Notes under the pieces: generated by a model | What the model was told of the DNA's origin: nothing | Seen by the model: the letters and a program-made list of their open reading frames with translations, nothing else | Databases searched by the model: none | Program-made: the position numbers and the translations under genes | NCBI GenBank assembly: GCA_024277655.1 | Contig: JAJRUT010000001.1 | Location: 1 to 46,762 of the forward strand | DNA: 46,762 nucleotides | DNA from: Deltaproteobacteria bacterium | GTDB lineage: Bacteria; Desulfobacterota; Desulfobulbia; Desulfobulbales; SURF-16 | Direction: 5' to 3' | In this document: one piece after another, positions 1 to 8,212 of the stretch | How positions within the stretch are numbered: the stretch's first letter is position 1 | Layout: every line of letters starts with the position of its first letter

Positions 1-794
1 GACGGTGCGTTTGTTGGCCGAGAAACTAATCGAATTGAAAATAGTGGAAACCGTTTCCCCAATGACAATATGTAATACTTTAAAAAAAATGAACTTAAGC
101 CTCACCTAAGCAAATATTGGAAAATACCACCTGACCAAAATGTAACTTTTGTCGCGGCGATGGAAGATGTGCTTGAGGTCTATGCACGACATTATGACCC
201 TAACTATCCAGTTGTTTGCATGGACGAGTCAAGTGTTCAGCTAATTGGCGAGGTTCATGTTCCTGTTCCAGCAGCACCAGGCCATCCCGAATTGGTTGAT
301 GATGAATATGTTCGGAATGGAGTTGCAAGTATCTTCATGGAAGTTGAGCCTCTTGGGGGAATGCGTAAGGTGAAGATTACTGAACGTCGCACACGAATAG
401 ACTGGGCTTATTTCATAAAGGAGATGCTTGACAAGCGTTACCCTGATGCCAGCAAAGTAGTTTTGGTGATGGATAATTTAAACACTCATAATGTGGCCTC
501 ACTGTATACAGCATTTCCACCCACTGAGGCCAGGCGTCTAGCAGAACGCCTGGAAATACATTATACGCCGAAGCATGGCAGTTGGTTGAATGTTGCAGAA
601 ATCGAACTCAGTGTTTTGAAACGGCAATGCCTTGCTGGGCGGATTGCCGATATTGGTAAATTGAGAAATGAAGTGGATGCGTGGAACACAGATCGAAACA
701 ACAAGAATTCCGACATCGACTGGCAATTTCGGACAAAAGATGCTCGAGTTAAACTGAAACGACTTCACCCTAAACTTTAAGATTCACACTGTAC
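1..794 (+). mobile_element. IS630-family insertion sequence, right part (left end outside window)
   Basis: The window opens inside a transposase gene of the IS630 type, and the element runs to just after its stop codon. IS630 elements normally insert at TA, often inside CTAG. A CTAG at 794-797 follows the GTAC at 791-794, so the right end probably lies at about 794. I cannot confirm the terminal inverted repeat because the left end is outside the window. The neighbouring chemotaxis gene ends exactly at this CTAG. Confidence 0.75.
2..780 (+). CDS. IS630-family transposase, 5'-truncated by window edge, read in two frames
   Basis: This is a DDE transposase of the IS630 family that cuts and pastes its own element. 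From the ATG at 160 the candidate catalytic residues are D22 (CMDESS), D105 (VMDNLNTH) and E147 (VAEIELS), with the typical YTPKHGSWLN block before the Glu. Family-like sequence continues upstream of 160 (ELKPHLSKYW...VTFVAAMEDV), and upstream again in another frame from base 2 (TVRLLAEKLIELK...ICNTLKK). The two frames meet at a run of eight A (82-89), where the upstream frame reads A-AAA-AAA, a classic -1 slippery heptamer. The full protein may therefore need programmed -1 frameshifting, or the copy may be decayed. The part from 160 to 780 is intact. The true start lies left of the window. Confidence 0.85.
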
Positions 795-2668
795 TAGCCT
801 TTATTTTTCAAATTATTAACCGTCATTGACAGGTCTTCCGCCTGAGCAGAAAGCTCGCTGCTTGATGCCGCAAGACTCTCCGAAGAAACCGTGTTTTGAT
901 GAACCGTTCGTTCAAGCAAGCCTAAGGCAGTGGTTGTCTCATGAATACCGCGATCCTGGTCGACACAAGCCGTCGCAATGGCCTCAACGAGTTCAGATGT
1001 TTCTTGAATATGGACAATGATATTATCCATCAGGTCAGCGGCCTGTTGTGAGGTACTAATGCTCTTGGTGGAGATATCACCAATCTTGCGAGCTGTCTCG
1101 GCACAGCGCAGAGCAAGGCTCCTTACCTCCTCAGCAACTACTGCAAAACCAGCACCAGCCTCCCCCGCCCTGGCTGCTTCAACAGAAGCATTTAAGGCTA
1201 ACAGGTTAGTCTGGAAGGCGATACTGTCAATCTCCTTGGTCAACCCCGCGACTTCCTGGATAACTGCCACTGTATTTTGCACTGCCTGACCACCTTCTCC
1301 GGCAGCAGCAGAGACGTTAGAGGTTGAGGCCATGGTCTTTTTGGCATTACCCGTTGTCTGGCTCACCATGCTGGATATTTCCGCCATCGTTGCGCTAATT
1401 TCTTCGATAGTGGCGGCCTGTTCAGTCGAACTCTCTGAAACCAGCTGCGCCGCGTTATCAACTTCTTGACTACCATCGGCAACTTTATTCACAATACCAC
1501 TGATATCACTGGCGGTCTTCACAATCGCCGCAGCCAGAGTCTGTTTTTGCCTTTCGTTGTTCCGTTGAACATAGACCACAAAAACAGCAATAAGTAGAAC
1601 ACCAATTACCTGAAAGGCCAGTGTATTCATGAGGGGTGATAGTTCTTTTTGTAACTCTGCCCCATTAACCAGATACGTCAGACTCCATCTTGATAGAGTT
1701 GGCGCATGGAGTTCATGGCTTAAAACAAGATCACTCTTATCTTTTTGCAGTTGCTTCACCTCGGCCCGCAGATCTAAGTTCCTGCGGTCAAAAATATTTA
1801 TACCATGCTGTTTGTTACTCAAAATAAAGCGACTTGGGGTTTGGGGCATAGCAAAACCCCTAGCCGATGCTACTTTTTTATCCTTACCAGTTACAATAAT
1901 AAAGGGCACATCTACAAGAATTGCCTCAAAAACATTTGTCCTGAAAATCACACTGATTATTCCTGAAAAAGCCCCCTCATCAGAGTAGACTGGCACGGAA
2001 AAGAGTATACCAAAGGAATCCTGCACATCACCTGTTGATTCTGAGAGGTACTGGGAGTTATCACATGTTCTCAACGCCGGCGAGGCAATAAGTGGAAAAT
2101 CATCAAGTTTCTTAAATTGAAAGCGGGGGTAGTGTTGGGTAAAATAGGCAAGTTGCTGGATATAATACTGATACTCGGCCTCCTCTGACTCTTCCGGGAA
2201 ATCTGCCGGCAGAACCGTTTCCTCCACCTCCGCCTGCCCCGCTCCATCCTGCAGAATCAGAGAGTCCAACATAAAAAAGGGCTTTTGGGTATCTGGTTCA
2301 AAACCCCGGAGAATAAAATACACTTCAGAAGCACCATGGGATGCCACATTATTATAGAGTTGCTGGACGGTCTCCTTGCCCTCAAGTGAGAACCTGGACA
2401 GGTCAAGGTTCTCCGGAAAATCAACCGCAAGATTCCGGCCCGTTGCAGAACGTACACTTGGGAGATTGGCAATGGTCCGCCCGACCTCGTAAACTTGAAC
2501 AAGTTGCGCTTCCAGATCCCTTGCTTTATTTGCGAGGATGCCTTCCTGCTCCAGCAGAAAAGAGTGGCGAACTTCCTTCAGAGAATTTTGATACGACCAA
2601 AAGATGACAAGCAAAGCACCTAAGGTAAAAAAAATCGTGGCATAAAGGGTGCTCTTTCTTCTTTTCAT
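794..2668 (-). CDS. methyl-accepting chemotaxis protein
   Basis: This 624-residue transmembrane chemoreceptor would pass a ligand signal to CheW/CheA. An N-terminal membrane segment (about residues 8-27) is followed by a periplasmic sensor of roughly 320 residues and a second membrane segment (LAFQVIGVLLIAVFVVYVQ). The cytoplasmic coiled coil has the conserved hairpin tip IAFQTNLLALNASVEAARAG and then GFAVVAEEVRSLA. I see no clear HAMP domain after the second segment and no C-terminal pentapeptide tether for CheR. The sensor domain is not one I can name with confidence. The stop codon lies in the CTAG that borders the insertion sequence, yet the C-terminus looks complete. The gene diverges from the cupin gene across about 105 bases. 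Confidence 0.93.
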   Translation of the reverse strand: MKRRKSTLYATIFFTLGALLVIFWSYQNSLKEVRHSFLLEQEGILANKARDLEAQLVQVYEVGRTIANLPSVRSATGRNLAVDFPENLDLSRFSLEGKETVQQLYNNVASHGASEVYFILRGFEPDTQKPFFMLDSLILQDGAGQAEVEETVLPADFPEESEEAEYQYYIQQLAYFTQHYPRFQFKKLDDFPLIASPALRTCDNSQYLSESTGDVQDSFGILFSVPVYSDEGAFSGIISVIFRTNVFEAILVDVPFIIVTGKDKKVASARGFAMPQTPSRFILSNKQHGINIFDRRNLDLRAEVKQLQKDKSDLVLSHELHAPTLSRWSLTYLVNGAELQKELSPLMNTLAFQVIGVLLIAVFVVYVQRNNERQKQTLAAAIVKTASDISGIVNKVADGSQEVDNAAQLVSESSTEQAATIEEISATMAEISSMVSQTTGNAKKTMASTSNVSAAAGEGGQAVQNTVAVIQEVAGLTKEIDSIAFQTNLLALNASVEAARAGEAGAGFAVVAEEVRSLALRCAETARKIGDISTKSISTSQQAADLMDNIIVHIQETSELVEAIATACVDQDRGIHETTTALGLLERTVHQNTVSSESLAASSSELSAQAEDLSMTVNNLKNKG

Positions 2669-2773
2669 AATATGTCTCTAGTATCATCGCTTGATTTAAA
2701 CCACTATAAAACCGGTGATGGAGCATTGCTTTCACGTAATTTTAAATTTTATAAAAATCCGGATGGAAAAACA

Positions 2774-3088
2774 ATGAATTTACTACAGAATCTTCCTAAA
2801 GATCTTCAGGAAGAGATTTTTGAGACGATACTTCAGACAAAAGACATTACCTTAGAGCGCATTATTTCCAAGGGTCATACCACCCCTGAGGGTGAGTGGT
2901 ATGACCAGGACCAGCATGAATGGCTACTCCTCCTGGCAGGTTCTGCCACCATCCTCTTTAGTGATGGCGGGGAGGTTAAACTTCAAAAAGGTGACCATCT
3001 TACCATCCCGGCCCATAGCAGACACCGGGTCATTAAAACAGCTAAAGGTACTGAAACAATTTGGCTTGCCTTGCACTATATGGACTAG
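2774..3088 (+). CDS. small cupin-domain protein
   Basis: This is a 104-residue single-domain cupin. The beta-barrel core reads HEWLLLLAGSATILFSDGG, then KGDHLTIPAHSRHRV, so the likely metal ligands (His in HEW and His residues of PAHSRHRV) are present. Relatives are stand-alone proteins of about 105 residues beginning near MNLLQNLP and carrying an EGEWYDQDQHEW block. That supports the ATG at 2774, which has GGATGG seven bases upstream, over the longer frame from 2672, whose extra part is promoter-like. The substrate is unknown. It is probably cytoplasmic and monocistronic. Its stop codon overlaps the end of a decayed gene on the other strand. Confidence 0.85.
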   Translation: MNLLQNLPKDLQEEIFETILQTKDITLERIISKGHTTPEGEWYDQDQHEWLLLLAGSATILFSDGGEVKLQKGDHLTIPAHSRHRVIKTAKGTETIWLALHYMD

Positions 3089-3558
3089 CGATTACCCTTG
3101 CCAACTCCACCAGCAAATTTAAGCCAGCCTTCATGGGCTTCAAGACCATTCCCGGCAAAGCGGGCACGGTCATCGGCGGGGGTAATTTTATCATCCTGCC
3201 ACACTACAGGTGATGAGCGATGCACCCAACTCCAGTTGCCTATAATTTCACTGGGATGGGGCATTCGTACAGAAGCAGGGTCCACCAGAACCGGGCCAAC
3301 ACGAAAGGTCACCGCCATGTTATCCAGTGCCGGTTTGACCTCTTCCTCAATGAGATCAAGTCGTTTCTAAGAAAGGATGCCGGATGTCGCATAAATCCCA
3401 CCACGGGGATCAACTAAAATCGTCAGCACCACTGTTTGTCCAGGACGTACTGTCAAGCCGTGCTCCTTACAGATAAACTTATGGTCCACTTGGCGAAGTT
3501 TCACCTCTCCATCCCCCTTCCACGTGGTGTGACCGTTATACAACGTAGCCTTCGTCAC
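3085..3558 (-). pseudogene. decayed gene remnant, function unknown
   Basis: On the minus strand an open frame runs from about 3558 to 3370, meets one in-frame TAG (3367-3369), and then continues in the same frame to a stop at 3085-3087. Both halves read like real protein (GQTVVLTILVDPRGGIYATSG; then IEEEVKPALDNMAVTFRVGP, RMPHPSEIIGNWSWVHR and DKITPADDRARF). No proper start is seen, and upstream reading breaks into another frame (TVKAKPFGDEGY). It looks like the 3' part of a larger protein that lost its 5' end and gained a nonsense mutation. I do not recognise the family with confidence. Confidence 0.55.
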
Positions 3559-3772
3559 CGAAGGGCTTGGCCTTGACAGTTTTGAACGGCTGAACTACTG
3601 GCATGTTGCCAGAGAAGGAATAACGGAATTTACAGAACAAATGTTGCTTTATCACAACAATATCCGGCTTTTCTCAAGATATGCCAAAAAACAGGTGAAC
3701 AAATCACAACTTCGTTTTATCACTGCTGTGACATTCATCAGAGCGGGGAGTCGTTATGACATTTTATTGTAA
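3533..3772 (+). other. open reading frame without a start, possible 3' gene fragment
   Basis: A plus-strand frame is open from 3533 to the TAA at 3770-3772. It has protein-like composition (LDSFERLNYWHVAREGITEF, then LFSRYAKKQVNKSQL and FITAVTFIRAGSRYDILL) but no ATG until 3641 and no ribosome binding site. Its end overlaps the start of the next gene in a different frame. It may be the tail of a gene whose 5' part was lost at the junction with the minus-strand remnant, or chance. I do not recognise a family. Confidence 0.3.
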
Positions 3773-3947
3773 GAATCTCGAAATAAACACGGACCAATGC
3801 CGAAAATTGCACGGTGACTGCATCATGGGCAGACCTGGTTGCGTGCTTGAAGGACGGGTTGCCCTCAGTGAAGAACTTGAAAAAAAGATAGAAAAGCTCG
3901 AAGCCGAAAGACTCCAAAGAATAGCTAGGAGACAGTCTAAATCATGA
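3756..3947 (+). CDS. small Cys-containing hypothetical protein
   Basis: This is a 63-residue protein with four cysteines (C5, C15, C22, C29) in its first half and a charged helix (LSEELEKKIEKLEAERLQRI) in the second. The cysteine half could bind a metal or form disulfides; no known motif was recognised. A GGGGAG ribosome binding site lies just upstream of the ATG. The stop codon overlaps the ATG of the reductase gene in an ATGA arrangement, so the two are almost certainly translated together. It has no signal peptide and is probably cytoplasmic. Confidence 0.6.
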   Translation: MTFYCKNLEINTDQCRKLHGDCIMGRPGCVLEGRVALSEELEKKIEKLEAERLQRIARRQSKS

Positions 3948-4939
3948 ACACAAATACCGAATTCACCGCCTGGGTTGTGCGCAAGGAAAATGACCATTGC
4001 ACCCGTGCCATAGAAACACGAACCGTGGCCGACCTCCCGGCAGGAGACGTCATTATCAGGGTAAAGTACAGCTCTTTAAACTATAAAGATGCCCTTTCCG
4101 CCATTGGCAATCGTGGCGTTACCCGGCGCTACCCCCACACCCCGGGGATTGACGCGGTTGGAGTTGTAGTGGAGTCAAGCGCTGCTGATATCAACAAGGG
4201 GGACGAGGTCATCGTTTGCTGTTATGACCTTGGTATGAATACAGATGGCGGTTTTGGTCAATATATCCGTGTACCGTCTGCCTGGATTGTCCCCCTTCCC
4301 GAGAATCTTTCCATGCCGGACGCCATGGGTTTTGGCACTGCAGGTTTTACCGCCGCCCTGTCGATCCATAAATTACTCGCCCAGGGCATTCGACCGGAAC
4401 AGGGACCTATTCTGGTCACGGGAGCCAGTGGTGGCGTCGGTTCGGTTGCTGTTGCTATTCTAGCCCAGGAAGGGTTTGAGGTTGTGGCGGCAAGCGGTAA
4501 AGATGCCGAGGAGTACCTCTTGTCCCTTGGGGCCAAAAAAGTAATCAGCCGCGACAGTGTCGATTCCGGGGCCGGCAAGGCCCTGCTCCGTCCCAAATGG
4601 GCTGGGGTCATTGATACCGTTGGCGGCAATATCCTGGCCTACGGCATTAAAACAACAAAACCGTCTGGTGCGGTCACCAGTTGTGGCAATGTTGCATCAG
4701 GGGATCTACCCATCACGGTGTACCCCTTTATTCTCCGTGGCGTCACCCTCCTTGGCGTTGATGCCGCCGAGTGCCCCATCGCCCTAAGAAAACAGGTATG
4801 GCAGGCCATTGCTGGCAAATGGCAACTGGGTCATCTACCAGCCCTAAGCACCGAAATTTCCATGCAAATGCTTGATGAGTATATTGACCTGATACTCGCC
4901 GGGAAGACCAAGGGGCGAGTTATAGTTAATATGCAGTAG
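3944..4939 (+). CDS. acuI: AcuI/YhdH-type zinc-free NADPH oxidoreductase
   Basis: This 331-residue medium-chain reductase belongs to the YhdH/AcuI branch, whose studied members reduce acryloyl-CoA with NADPH. The N-terminal GroES-like domain has the branch-typical SSLNYKDALS and PHTPGIDAVG blocks. The Rossmann nucleotide motif is GASGGVGS starting at residue 160. The C-terminus ends with the family pattern LDEYIDLILAGKTKGRVIV. The structural zinc cysteines of alcohol dehydrogenases are absent, as expected. It is translationally coupled to the small Cys protein before it. The actual substrate here is inferred only from family; a general quinone or enone reductase role is the alternative. Confidence 0.88.
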   Translation: MNTNTEFTAWVVRKENDHCTRAIETRTVADLPAGDVIIRVKYSSLNYKDALSAIGNRGVTRRYPHTPGIDAVGVVVESSAADINKGDEVIVCCYDLGMNTDGGFGQYIRVPSAWIVPLPENLSMPDAMGFGTAGFTAALSIHKLLAQGIRPEQGPILVTGASGGVGSVAVAILAQEGFEVVAASGKDAEEYLLSLGAKKVISRDSVDSGAGKALLRPKWAGVIDTVGGNILAYGIKTTKPSGAVTSCGNVASGDLPITVYPFILRGVTLLGVDAAECPIALRKQVWQAIAGKWQLGHLPALSTEISMQMLDEYIDLILAGKTKGRVIVNMQ

Positions 4940-5026
4940 AATACAAACTGCGGTGGACACTGATAACACAACCCGTGCTCACCGGCTGCTTGTCAAATAA
5001 CCAGTGATCCAAATTGAGGACTTCAC

Positions 5027-5542
5027 ATGCAGGGCTTAACCCTTATTTTCACCGGCAACGGCAAAGGCAAAACAACCTCGGCACTCGGTCTTGCCTTCCG
5101 GGCCTTAGGCCATGATCTACCGGTAGCCATTATCCAGTTTATCAAGGGCAGTTGGAAATACGGCGAACTTGCCTCAGCCAAACGCTTTGACATCCTTGAT
5201 TTTCACGTTCTGGGCAAGGGGTTTACCTGGAAGAGCGACAACCTGGACGAAGATATTCAGATTGCCAGGAAGGCATGGGAATTTGCCAAACAGACCATCC
5301 TTGCCGGTCAGCATAAACTCGTCATCCTGGATGAACTTACCTATCTCATCACCTATAAAATGGTGGCTGAAGCGGAGATTCTTGCGGTAATTGCCAAAAA
5401 ACCACAGGATATGCATCTGGTGATCACCGGCAGAGGGGCAACAGAGGGGCTTATCGACTGCGCCGATCTGGTCACGGAGATGCAAGAGATCAAACACCCC
5501 TACAGGAATGGCATTAAGGCTCAGAAAGGGATTGAATTTTAA
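5027..5542 (+). CDS. cobO: cob(I)alamin adenosyltransferase, CobO/BtuR type
   Basis: This 171-residue cytoplasmic enzyme transfers adenosyl from ATP to corrinoid cobalt to make adenosylcobalamin or its precursors. The P-loop is GNGKGKTT at residues 10-17, followed by SALGLAFRALG. Other family blocks are IQFIKGSWKYGE, VILDELTY (Walker B-like) and VITGRGA. The length fits the CobO family. It stands alone here with no other corrinoid genes and no recognisable cobalamin riboswitch in the 87-base gap before it. Corrinoid use is expected in an anaerobe with methyltransferases and mutases. Confidence 0.92.
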   Translation: MQGLTLIFTGNGKGKTTSALGLAFRALGHDLPVAIIQFIKGSWKYGELASAKRFDILDFHVLGKGFTWKSDNLDEDIQIARKAWEFAKQTILAGQHKLVILDELTYLITYKMVAEAEILAVIAKKPQDMHLVITGRGATEGLIDCADLVTEMQEIKHPYRNGIKAQKGIEF

Positions 5543-5619
5543 CCAAGGATTAGGTTGTCCTCAGGCCAATAAGCCGGGCCCAGATGTTATTTTTTCGCTC
5601 TTTGACACTAAATTCCTTG

Positions 5620-5699
5620 ATTTTCAAAATTCAGAATTCAGCACACATATTTTCTTGCCATTCTACTGAATTATGGCTTCTGAATCCTGAATTCAAAAT
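5620..5699. repeat. imperfect palindrome with GAATTCAG phrases (copy 1)
   Basis: The arms AATTCAGAATTCAG (5628-5641) and CTGAATCCTGAATT (5680-5693) are complementary at 13 of 14 positions, and both extend into A/T-rich flanks. An internal CTACTGAATT lies at 5663-5672. The same arrangement recurs at 37684-37758. The rest of the gap 5543-5801 holds nothing else I recognise. Confidence 0.5.
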
Positions 5700-5801
5700 A
5701 AGCGACTTTGCATTGACCCACAAACAACCTCACAATAACCGGATTATACAGCAAATGGCAAAGTTGAGTATATTACAATGCTCTGAGCAGGCACCGCTTA
5801 T

Positions 5802-7589
5802 TTACTGACCAAACAACTCATCCAGAACCGACTTTACCACTTCTCCCGCTTCCCTTTCACTGGCAGAACCATTCTCCAGGAACTTGTCGATGGCCTGATC
5901 GGTGGCCTGTATCGCAGTCCGTGCCACGTCAAGTTTTACCCTTGGTTTCGTCATACTACCGTCAATTTTAAAATGAACCAGGGTCCTGCCGTTCTGCTTC
6001 TCCATATACTGGGCAGCCTCGAGTCGCCGCTCAAGCTGGCCGCTCAAACGGGGCGAAAGAGACATGGCAACCGGCACATCCAGCACACCATTTAAACCAA
6101 TTGTCCCCACAGATTTGGCCTTAAAATAGGCACTCTCCGTTGTCGCATTAAAGCGCACATTGCCCTTGGCAATTTCAAACCGTCCCCCCATCTTCTTGAG
6201 GGGCAGATCTTTTAACTCCCTCATATTCAGTACGGCGGCAAGACCCCGGCCAACATCAGAGCCACTAATCATCCCATCCTGCAGAGTATATTCTCCGGTG
6301 GCGGACAATCTCTTCTTCATTACCTCAGGCTCAAGACCCTGGCCCTTGAAGGAAATAGCGCCTCCCACACTCCCCGTCATCGTTGCCAGAGAATAGGCCA
6401 TATAGTTTTCTTGGATAGCTCCGAGCTGAAAATCGTGACCGGTAAGCTTGCCTTCGTAGGTCGGGACATTTGTTAAATCAGCAGAAACCTCACCACTAAT
6501 CTCCCCTCCCATGGTGCGTCCCTTGAGATCAAGTAAAGAGAAGTGACCGTTTTCCAAACCATACTGAAACTGCAGATCTTCAAGCAGAAGACCTTTGACC
6601 TGCACCTTGTTCAGGAGAATCTCACCATGAACATTAAATTCAGGGGAAATAGACGCTGATGGCCCGACCGCAGGGGAAGTAGCCTTAGGGCGAGCAACCT
6701 TAGCAACAGGCACCTCATCACCAACTTTTTCTCGCCTAAGATTCGCAAACGACTGGAGCAGACGATCAACATCAAGCTCTTCACTGTACAGATTGAAAAC
6801 AATGGGAGGCAAGCCTTGGGCCTTATAATTCTCAATGCTCCCCGTGACCTGCAGGGACTGCTTGTCGATCATAATATCAGCCGTGTAGTCACATCTAGTT
6901 TCATCAAACCCGACACGACCCTCCTTGTGAAACTCCACACCTTTATATAGGGTATCAACAATAAAACGAACCTCACCACTATAGTAGTAATCACTGACAT
7001 TATGGCCAACGCCAAGGTGGATTTCAGAATTTGTAATCACATCCGTTTCCGGCAAAATATTTTGTTCATCCCGCACGGAGACCATACCGTTTTCAATTAC
7101 AAAGTTTTTGATCTCGACACTAAAGGGCAGAAGTGGTTGGTCGGCAAGGGCCATAGTCCTGCTCCCACCTGATTTCTCCGCAGCCTTCTTCTGTTTAGTT
7201 AAAAACACCAGGGATTGAAAATTGAACACCCCATCCTTATCACGAAAAACATGAATAGACGGGTCAACAAAACGAATTTCACTGATGACAAATTTCCCCT
7301 GAATAAGGGGCAGGAGATTATAGAACACTACAAATTTACTTGAACTGACAAAGTCATCCGAACCATTGGCCTCCTTGATGGCAAAATCATAGACCTGCAC
7401 CCCGGAGAATAAGGAAACGTTGATCTGGCCCACCTCCACCGTCCGGCCAAGGGCCTTCTCCATGGGAGGAACAACCAGACTGCGCAATCTGGCATCAGAA
7501 AGATATGCCTTCAAGGCAAAACCTGCCCCCACCAGCAAAACACAAAACAGGGCACATAACACGAGACCAATATTGAATATTTTTTTCAT
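5802..7589 (-). CDS. AsmA-family protein
   Basis: This 595-residue envelope protein is anchored by one N-terminal membrane segment (about residues 5-26). AsmA-family proteins are large periplasmic, beta-rich proteins linked to outer-membrane assembly or inter-membrane lipid transport. The N-terminal domain has the usual VVPPMEKALGRTVEVGQINV block, and the C-terminal domain has GTIGLNGVLDVPVAMSLSPRLSG and then FKIDGSMTKPRVKLDV. The ATG has a GAGGA ribosome binding site. It diverges from the small secreted protein gene. The precise cargo cannot be read from sequence. Confidence 0.85.
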   Translation of the reverse strand: MKKIFNIGLVLCALFCVLLVGAGFALKAYLSDARLRSLVVPPMEKALGRTVEVGQINVSLFSGVQVYDFAIKEANGSDDFVSSSKFVVFYNLLPLIQGKFVISEIRFVDPSIHVFRDKDGVFNFQSLVFLTKQKKAAEKSGGSRTMALADQPLLPFSVEIKNFVIENGMVSVRDEQNILPETDVITNSEIHLGVGHNVSDYYYSGEVRFIVDTLYKGVEFHKEGRVGFDETRCDYTADIMIDKQSLQVTGSIENYKAQGLPPIVFNLYSEELDVDRLLQSFANLRREKVGDEVPVAKVARPKATSPAVGPSASISPEFNVHGEILLNKVQVKGLLLEDLQFQYGLENGHFSLLDLKGRTMGGEISGEVSADLTNVPTYEGKLTGHDFQLGAIQENYMAYSLATMTGSVGGAISFKGQGLEPEVMKKRLSATGEYTLQDGMISGSDVGRGLAAVLNMRELKDLPLKKMGGRFEIAKGNVRFNATTESAYFKAKSVGTIGLNGVLDVPVAMSLSPRLSGQLERRLEAAQYMEKQNGRTLVHFKIDGSMTKPRVKLDVARTAIQATDQAIDKFLENGSASEREAGEVVKSVLDELFGQ

Positions 7590-7897
7590 GTATTCCTCAA
7601 AAAGATAGGGTAGAGATTAAAACCAAACAAATACAACTCCACCAATGTGTTGTCACAATAACGTAAACAATTTATCCTGCAACCCTTCTTTTACACTCCT
7701 TTAATCCCCCTGGCTCATGTGACAAGTTTGAAGCCTAACATCCACGACAAGAGGCAGCCACAGCAAAACGCCACCCTGCATACCGCCAACAAGTAACTGA
7801 TATAGGGTTCTTTATCACCAAACTATCCCTTTGCATTCTGCCAACCCAACTGATACAATGCAGAAAAGTCAGCTGCCCTCAACCCAAGGAAAACAAC
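7590..7897. other. divergent intergenic region, 308 bases
   Basis: This region separates the start of the AsmA-family gene from that of the small secreted protein. Apart from the plus-strand promoter at 7831-7859, I see no gene, repeat or strong hairpin in it. Confidence 0.4.
7831..7859 (+). promoter_or_regulatory. probable sigma-70-type promoter
   Basis: TTGCAT (7831-7836) and TACAAT (7854-7859) are separated by 17 bases and lie about 40 bases before the ATG at 7898. Both hexamers are close to consensus, so this is a good candidate for the promoter of the small secreted protein gene. Confidence 0.55.
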
Positions 7898-8212
7898 ATG
7901 AAAACAACATTATTTTTGCTCATTTTCACTGTAATTGCCTATTCTGCCTTCGCCACAGAAAACACCAGAACCGTCTGTACACACGGAGATCAACAACGGG
8001 TCATTGAGGTGATCTATTCGGGGGAGACACTCGTGCCCTGCGCGGTACAATACACAAAGGACACATCCACCGAGACACTGTGGCAGGCCCAGTCAGAAGA
8101 GGGCTACTGCGAAGAAAAAGCGGCAGCACTTGTCGGCAAACATATCGGCTGGGGATGGCAATGCGCAGAGGTCACAAGCCAGCAAGCCCCTGCACAACCA
8201 GAGGCTCAGTAA
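7898..8212 (+). CDS. small secreted Cys-containing protein
   Basis: This 104-residue protein has a clear signal peptide (MKTTLFLLIFTVIAYSAFA), so the mature form is periplasmic or outer-membrane associated. The mature part has four cysteines (VCTHG, VPCAVQY, GYCEE, WQCAE) that could form two disulfides. The pattern resembles small conserved hypothetical exported proteins of proteobacteria, but I cannot name a function. A proposed promoter lies just upstream. Its last 41 bases overlap the 3' end of sfsA on the other strand. Confidence 0.7.
   Translation: MKTTLFLLIFTVIAYSAFATENTRTVCTHGDQQRVIEVIYSGETLVPCAVQYTKDTSTETLWQAQSEEGYCEEKAAALVGKHIGWGWQCAEVTSQQAPAQPEAQ

Noticed and set aside
2672..2773. 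Extended N-terminus for the cupin protein
   Set aside because: The family starts at MNLLQNLP, and a ribosome binding site stands before 2774. The extra codons lie in the divergent promoter region.
4940..5026. Cobalamin riboswitch before cobO
   Set aside because: The gap is only 87 bases and lacks the conserved B12-box type sequence.
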